In this document: piece after piece, positions 4,661-6,195 of the stretch
Layout of the letters: every line of letters begins with the position of its first letter
Position numbering within the stretch: the stretch's first letter is position 1
NCBI GenBank assembly: GCA_964541075.1
Contig: CAZIPZ010000214.1
Location: 1 to 6,195 of the forward strand
Direction: 5' to 3'
DNA length: 6,195 nt
From: CAZIPZ01 sp964541075
GTDB taxonomy: Bacteria; Acidobacteriota; Terriglobia; 20CM-2-55-15
Program-made: the position numbers and the translations under genes
The notes under the pieces: model-generated
Databases searched by the model: none
What the model saw: the letters and a program-made list of their open reading frames with translations, nothing else
What the model was told of the DNA's origin: nothing

Positions 4661-6195
4661 GTGAATCTGACGTTATTGGCAATATCGTTTTCTACGCTTT
4701 TGATCCTTGCCTATAGGTTTTACGGAACATGGGTGGCGAAACAGTTTGATGTGGACGACAACCGCACCACGCCCGCTCACGAGTTCAAAGACGGTATCGA
4801 CTACGAACCAACCCCTCGCTTTTATCTGTTTGGACAGCATTTCTCCGCGATCGCAGCCGCAGGTCCCATTGCGGGTCCGATTTTGGCTTGCCAGGCTTTT
4901 GGATGGCTGCCGGCTCTGCTTTGGATAGGTTTAGGTGTTGTGCTCATTGGATCGGTCCATGACTTTTCAAGTCTGGCTGCCTCGGTCCGCCATAAAGCCG
5001 GTTCCATGGCTGAGATCACCCGTGAACATCTGGGCGAGGGGGCCGGACGAGCGATGCTCATCTTCATTTGGATTGCTCTAGTCTACGTCATCATCGCTTT
5101 TACGGACATCACGGCGGCCAGCTTCGTTGGAGTCACGGAAGAACTTCAGGGTCTCAATGTCCAGTTCAACCCCGGCGGGGCAGTCGCCGCGGCAAGCATC
5201 ATGTATCTCGCGCTCGCGATAGTGATGGGCTTCGTTCAACGGTACCTGAATCCCCCTTTGTGGCTGCTTACGATCATTTTCGTGCCTGCGACGCTTGGAT
5301 CATCCTGGCTTGGGACGCACATCTCCACATGGATTCTCCTGGATGCCAAGGCTTGGGGACTGTTAATCCTCACATATTGTTGCATCGCGTCGGTCGTCCC
5401 AGTCTGGGCGCTGCTTCAGCCGCGCGGATACCTTGGTGGTTTTGTGCTGTATTTGGCCATCGCTCTTGGCGTAATCGGTGTGTTCTTCGGCGGCTACGAA
5501 ATCAAGCAAGAAGCCGTACGTTCCTGGAACATGTTCGGAATGTCGGGCACGATTTTCCCATTCTTGTTTGTGACTATCGCATGCGGGGCGTGTTCTGGAT
5601 TTCATGGCCTGGTTTGCAGCGGCACAACCTCCAAGCAAGTGGACCGGGAGTCGCACATGAAGGCGGTAGGCTACGGCGCGATGCTTTGCGAAGGTTTCGT
5701 CGCACTCATCGCAATGGTTACGATCATGATCGCCTCATCCGACCAGATTGCAGGACTGTCTCCCGCTCGAATTTATGGAAACGGCATCGGAGAGTTTCTC
5801 ACCTTAATCGTGGGAAGAGAGAACCTCGCGTTTGCGATCACATTTGGAGCCATGGCGTTCTCTACATTCGTTTTTGACACTCTGGATGTTGCGACGCGGT
5901 TAGGCCGCTATATTGTGCAGGAAGTATTTGGCTGGAAGACCAGGGTAGGGATGATTGGGGGAACGCTGCTTACGATGGCGCTTCCTTACTTCGTTATCTC
6001 ATCGTCAAAGGAGGGCACATACCTCAGCTTCTGGACCCTATTCGGCGCATCGAATCAGCTTCTGGCCGCATTGACCTTGCTATCCATAACTGTCTGGCTC
6101 TATCGCGCGCGGAAACGTATCGCGTTCACGTTGTACCCGATGATTTTCGTGCTGATGGTCACTCTCTGGGCGCTGGCTTCGATCAGCATATCCAA
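4661..6195 (+). CDS. cstA: CstA-family carbon starvation transporter (3' end outside window)
   Basis: Inner-membrane transporter of the CstA/BtsT family, linked in E. coli to uptake of peptides and pyruvate when carbon is scarce. The frame is open for 511 codons to the edge, so the C-terminus is missing. Recognisable family stretches: AYRFYGTWVAKQ (17-28), DGIDYEPTPRFYLFGQHFSAIAAAGPIAGP (44-73, read in parts), VHDFSSL (99-105), FPFLFVTIACGACSGFHGLVCSGTTSKQ (299-326, read in parts), FDTLDVATRLGRYIVQE (405-421) and FWTLFGASNQLLAA (457-470). Many hydrophobic segments span the protein. Compared with E. coli CstA it lacks the long insert between the SGTT block and the FDTLDVATR block, as in shorter family members. 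The GTG start is chosen for its strong SD (GGAGGAGGGG, 7 nt away). It has its own promoter and is probably separate from the E1 operon. The symbol is by homology; the substrate is unknown. Confidence 0.94.
   Translation, partial: MNLTLLAISFSTLLILAYRFYGTWVAKQFDVDDNRTTPAHEFKDGIDYEPTPRFYLFGQHFSAIAAAGPIAGPILACQAFGWLPALLWIGLGVVLIGSVHDFSSLAASVRHKAGSMAEITREHLGEGAGRAMLIFIWIALVYVIIAFTDITAASFVGVTEELQGLNVQFNPGGAVAAASIMYLALAIVMGFVQRYLNPPLWLLTIIFVPATLGSSWLGTHISTWILLDAKAWGLLILTYCCIASVVPVWALLQPRGYLGGFVLYLAIALGVIGVFFGGYEIKQEAVRSWNMFGMSGTIFPFLFVTIACGACSGFHGLVCSGTTSKQVDRESHMKAVGYGAMLCEGFVALIAMVTIMIASSDQIAGLSPARIYGNGIGEFLTLIVGRENLAFAITFGAMAFSTFVFDTLDVATRLGRYIVQEVFGWKTRVGMIGGTLLTMALPYFVISSSKEGTYLSFWTLFGASNQLLAALTLLSITVWLYRARKRIAFTLYPMIFVLMVTLWALASISIS

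Noticed and set aside
5068..5877. 269-codon plus-strand open frame inside the cstA region
   Set aside because: It is out of frame with the CstA protein, which is continuous and matches its family through this stretch. The translation is Arg/His/Ser-rich with no recognisable motif, typical of a shadow frame.
1..6195. tmRNA (ssrA), tRNA genes or a CRISPR array
   Set aside because: Looked for because smpB is present. There is no tRNA-like acceptor end or TTCGANNC-type T-arm in the gaps, and there are no regularly spaced direct repeats.

Overview
This is bacterial chromosomal DNA with moderate GC, densely packed genes, conventional Shine-Dalgarno sites, and GTG and TTG starts alongside ATG. Nothing fixes the taxon. 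A Pro/Gln-rich secreted STN-domain protein next to smpB, an IS1595-type transposase and a CstA transporter would fit an Acidobacteriota-like or other soil or sediment Gram-negative lineage, but this is a weak inference.

Layout. (1) Positions 1-547 hold the 3' end of an IS1595/ISXO2-type transposase and, just downstream, a small basic-protein gene interrupted by an in-frame TAA. (2) Positions 544-1413 on the minus strand encode a DUF3800-family protein. Its stop codon shares the tetramer TTAA with the end of the broken small gene. (3) Positions 1414-1550 are a divergent intergenic region. A TATAAT box with an overlapping inverted repeat faces right, and a weaker minus-strand -10 faces left. 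(4) Positions 1551-4451 look like one plus-strand operon: a secreted STN-domain protein with a long Pro/Gln tail, smpB, a degenerate Fic-fold protein, and a ThiF/MoeB-type E1-like adenylyltransferase. Two junctions overlap (4 bp and 11 bp) and the third gap is 30 bp. (5) Positions 4452-4660 hold a second TATAAT promoter and a structured leader with several GGA motifs. (6) From 4661 to the window edge is a 3'-truncated cstA-type carbon-starvation transporter gene.

How the genes fit together. SmpB works with tmRNA in trans-translation. The E1-like protein keeps its ATP-binding, zinc-binding and candidate catalytic cysteine residues, so it should activate the C-terminus of a ThiS/MoaD-type sulfur carrier, but no carrier is encoded here. 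The Fic-like protein has lost every catalytic residue of HPFxDGNGRxxR while keeping the surrounding fold signature, and its stop codon lies inside the E1 gene. The pairing of a Fic pseudoenzyme with an E1 is the most unusual thing in the window. The left end is accessory DNA; the right two thirds look like ordinary chromosomal backbone with an odd operon composition. I see no CRISPR array, rRNA, tRNA or tmRNA.
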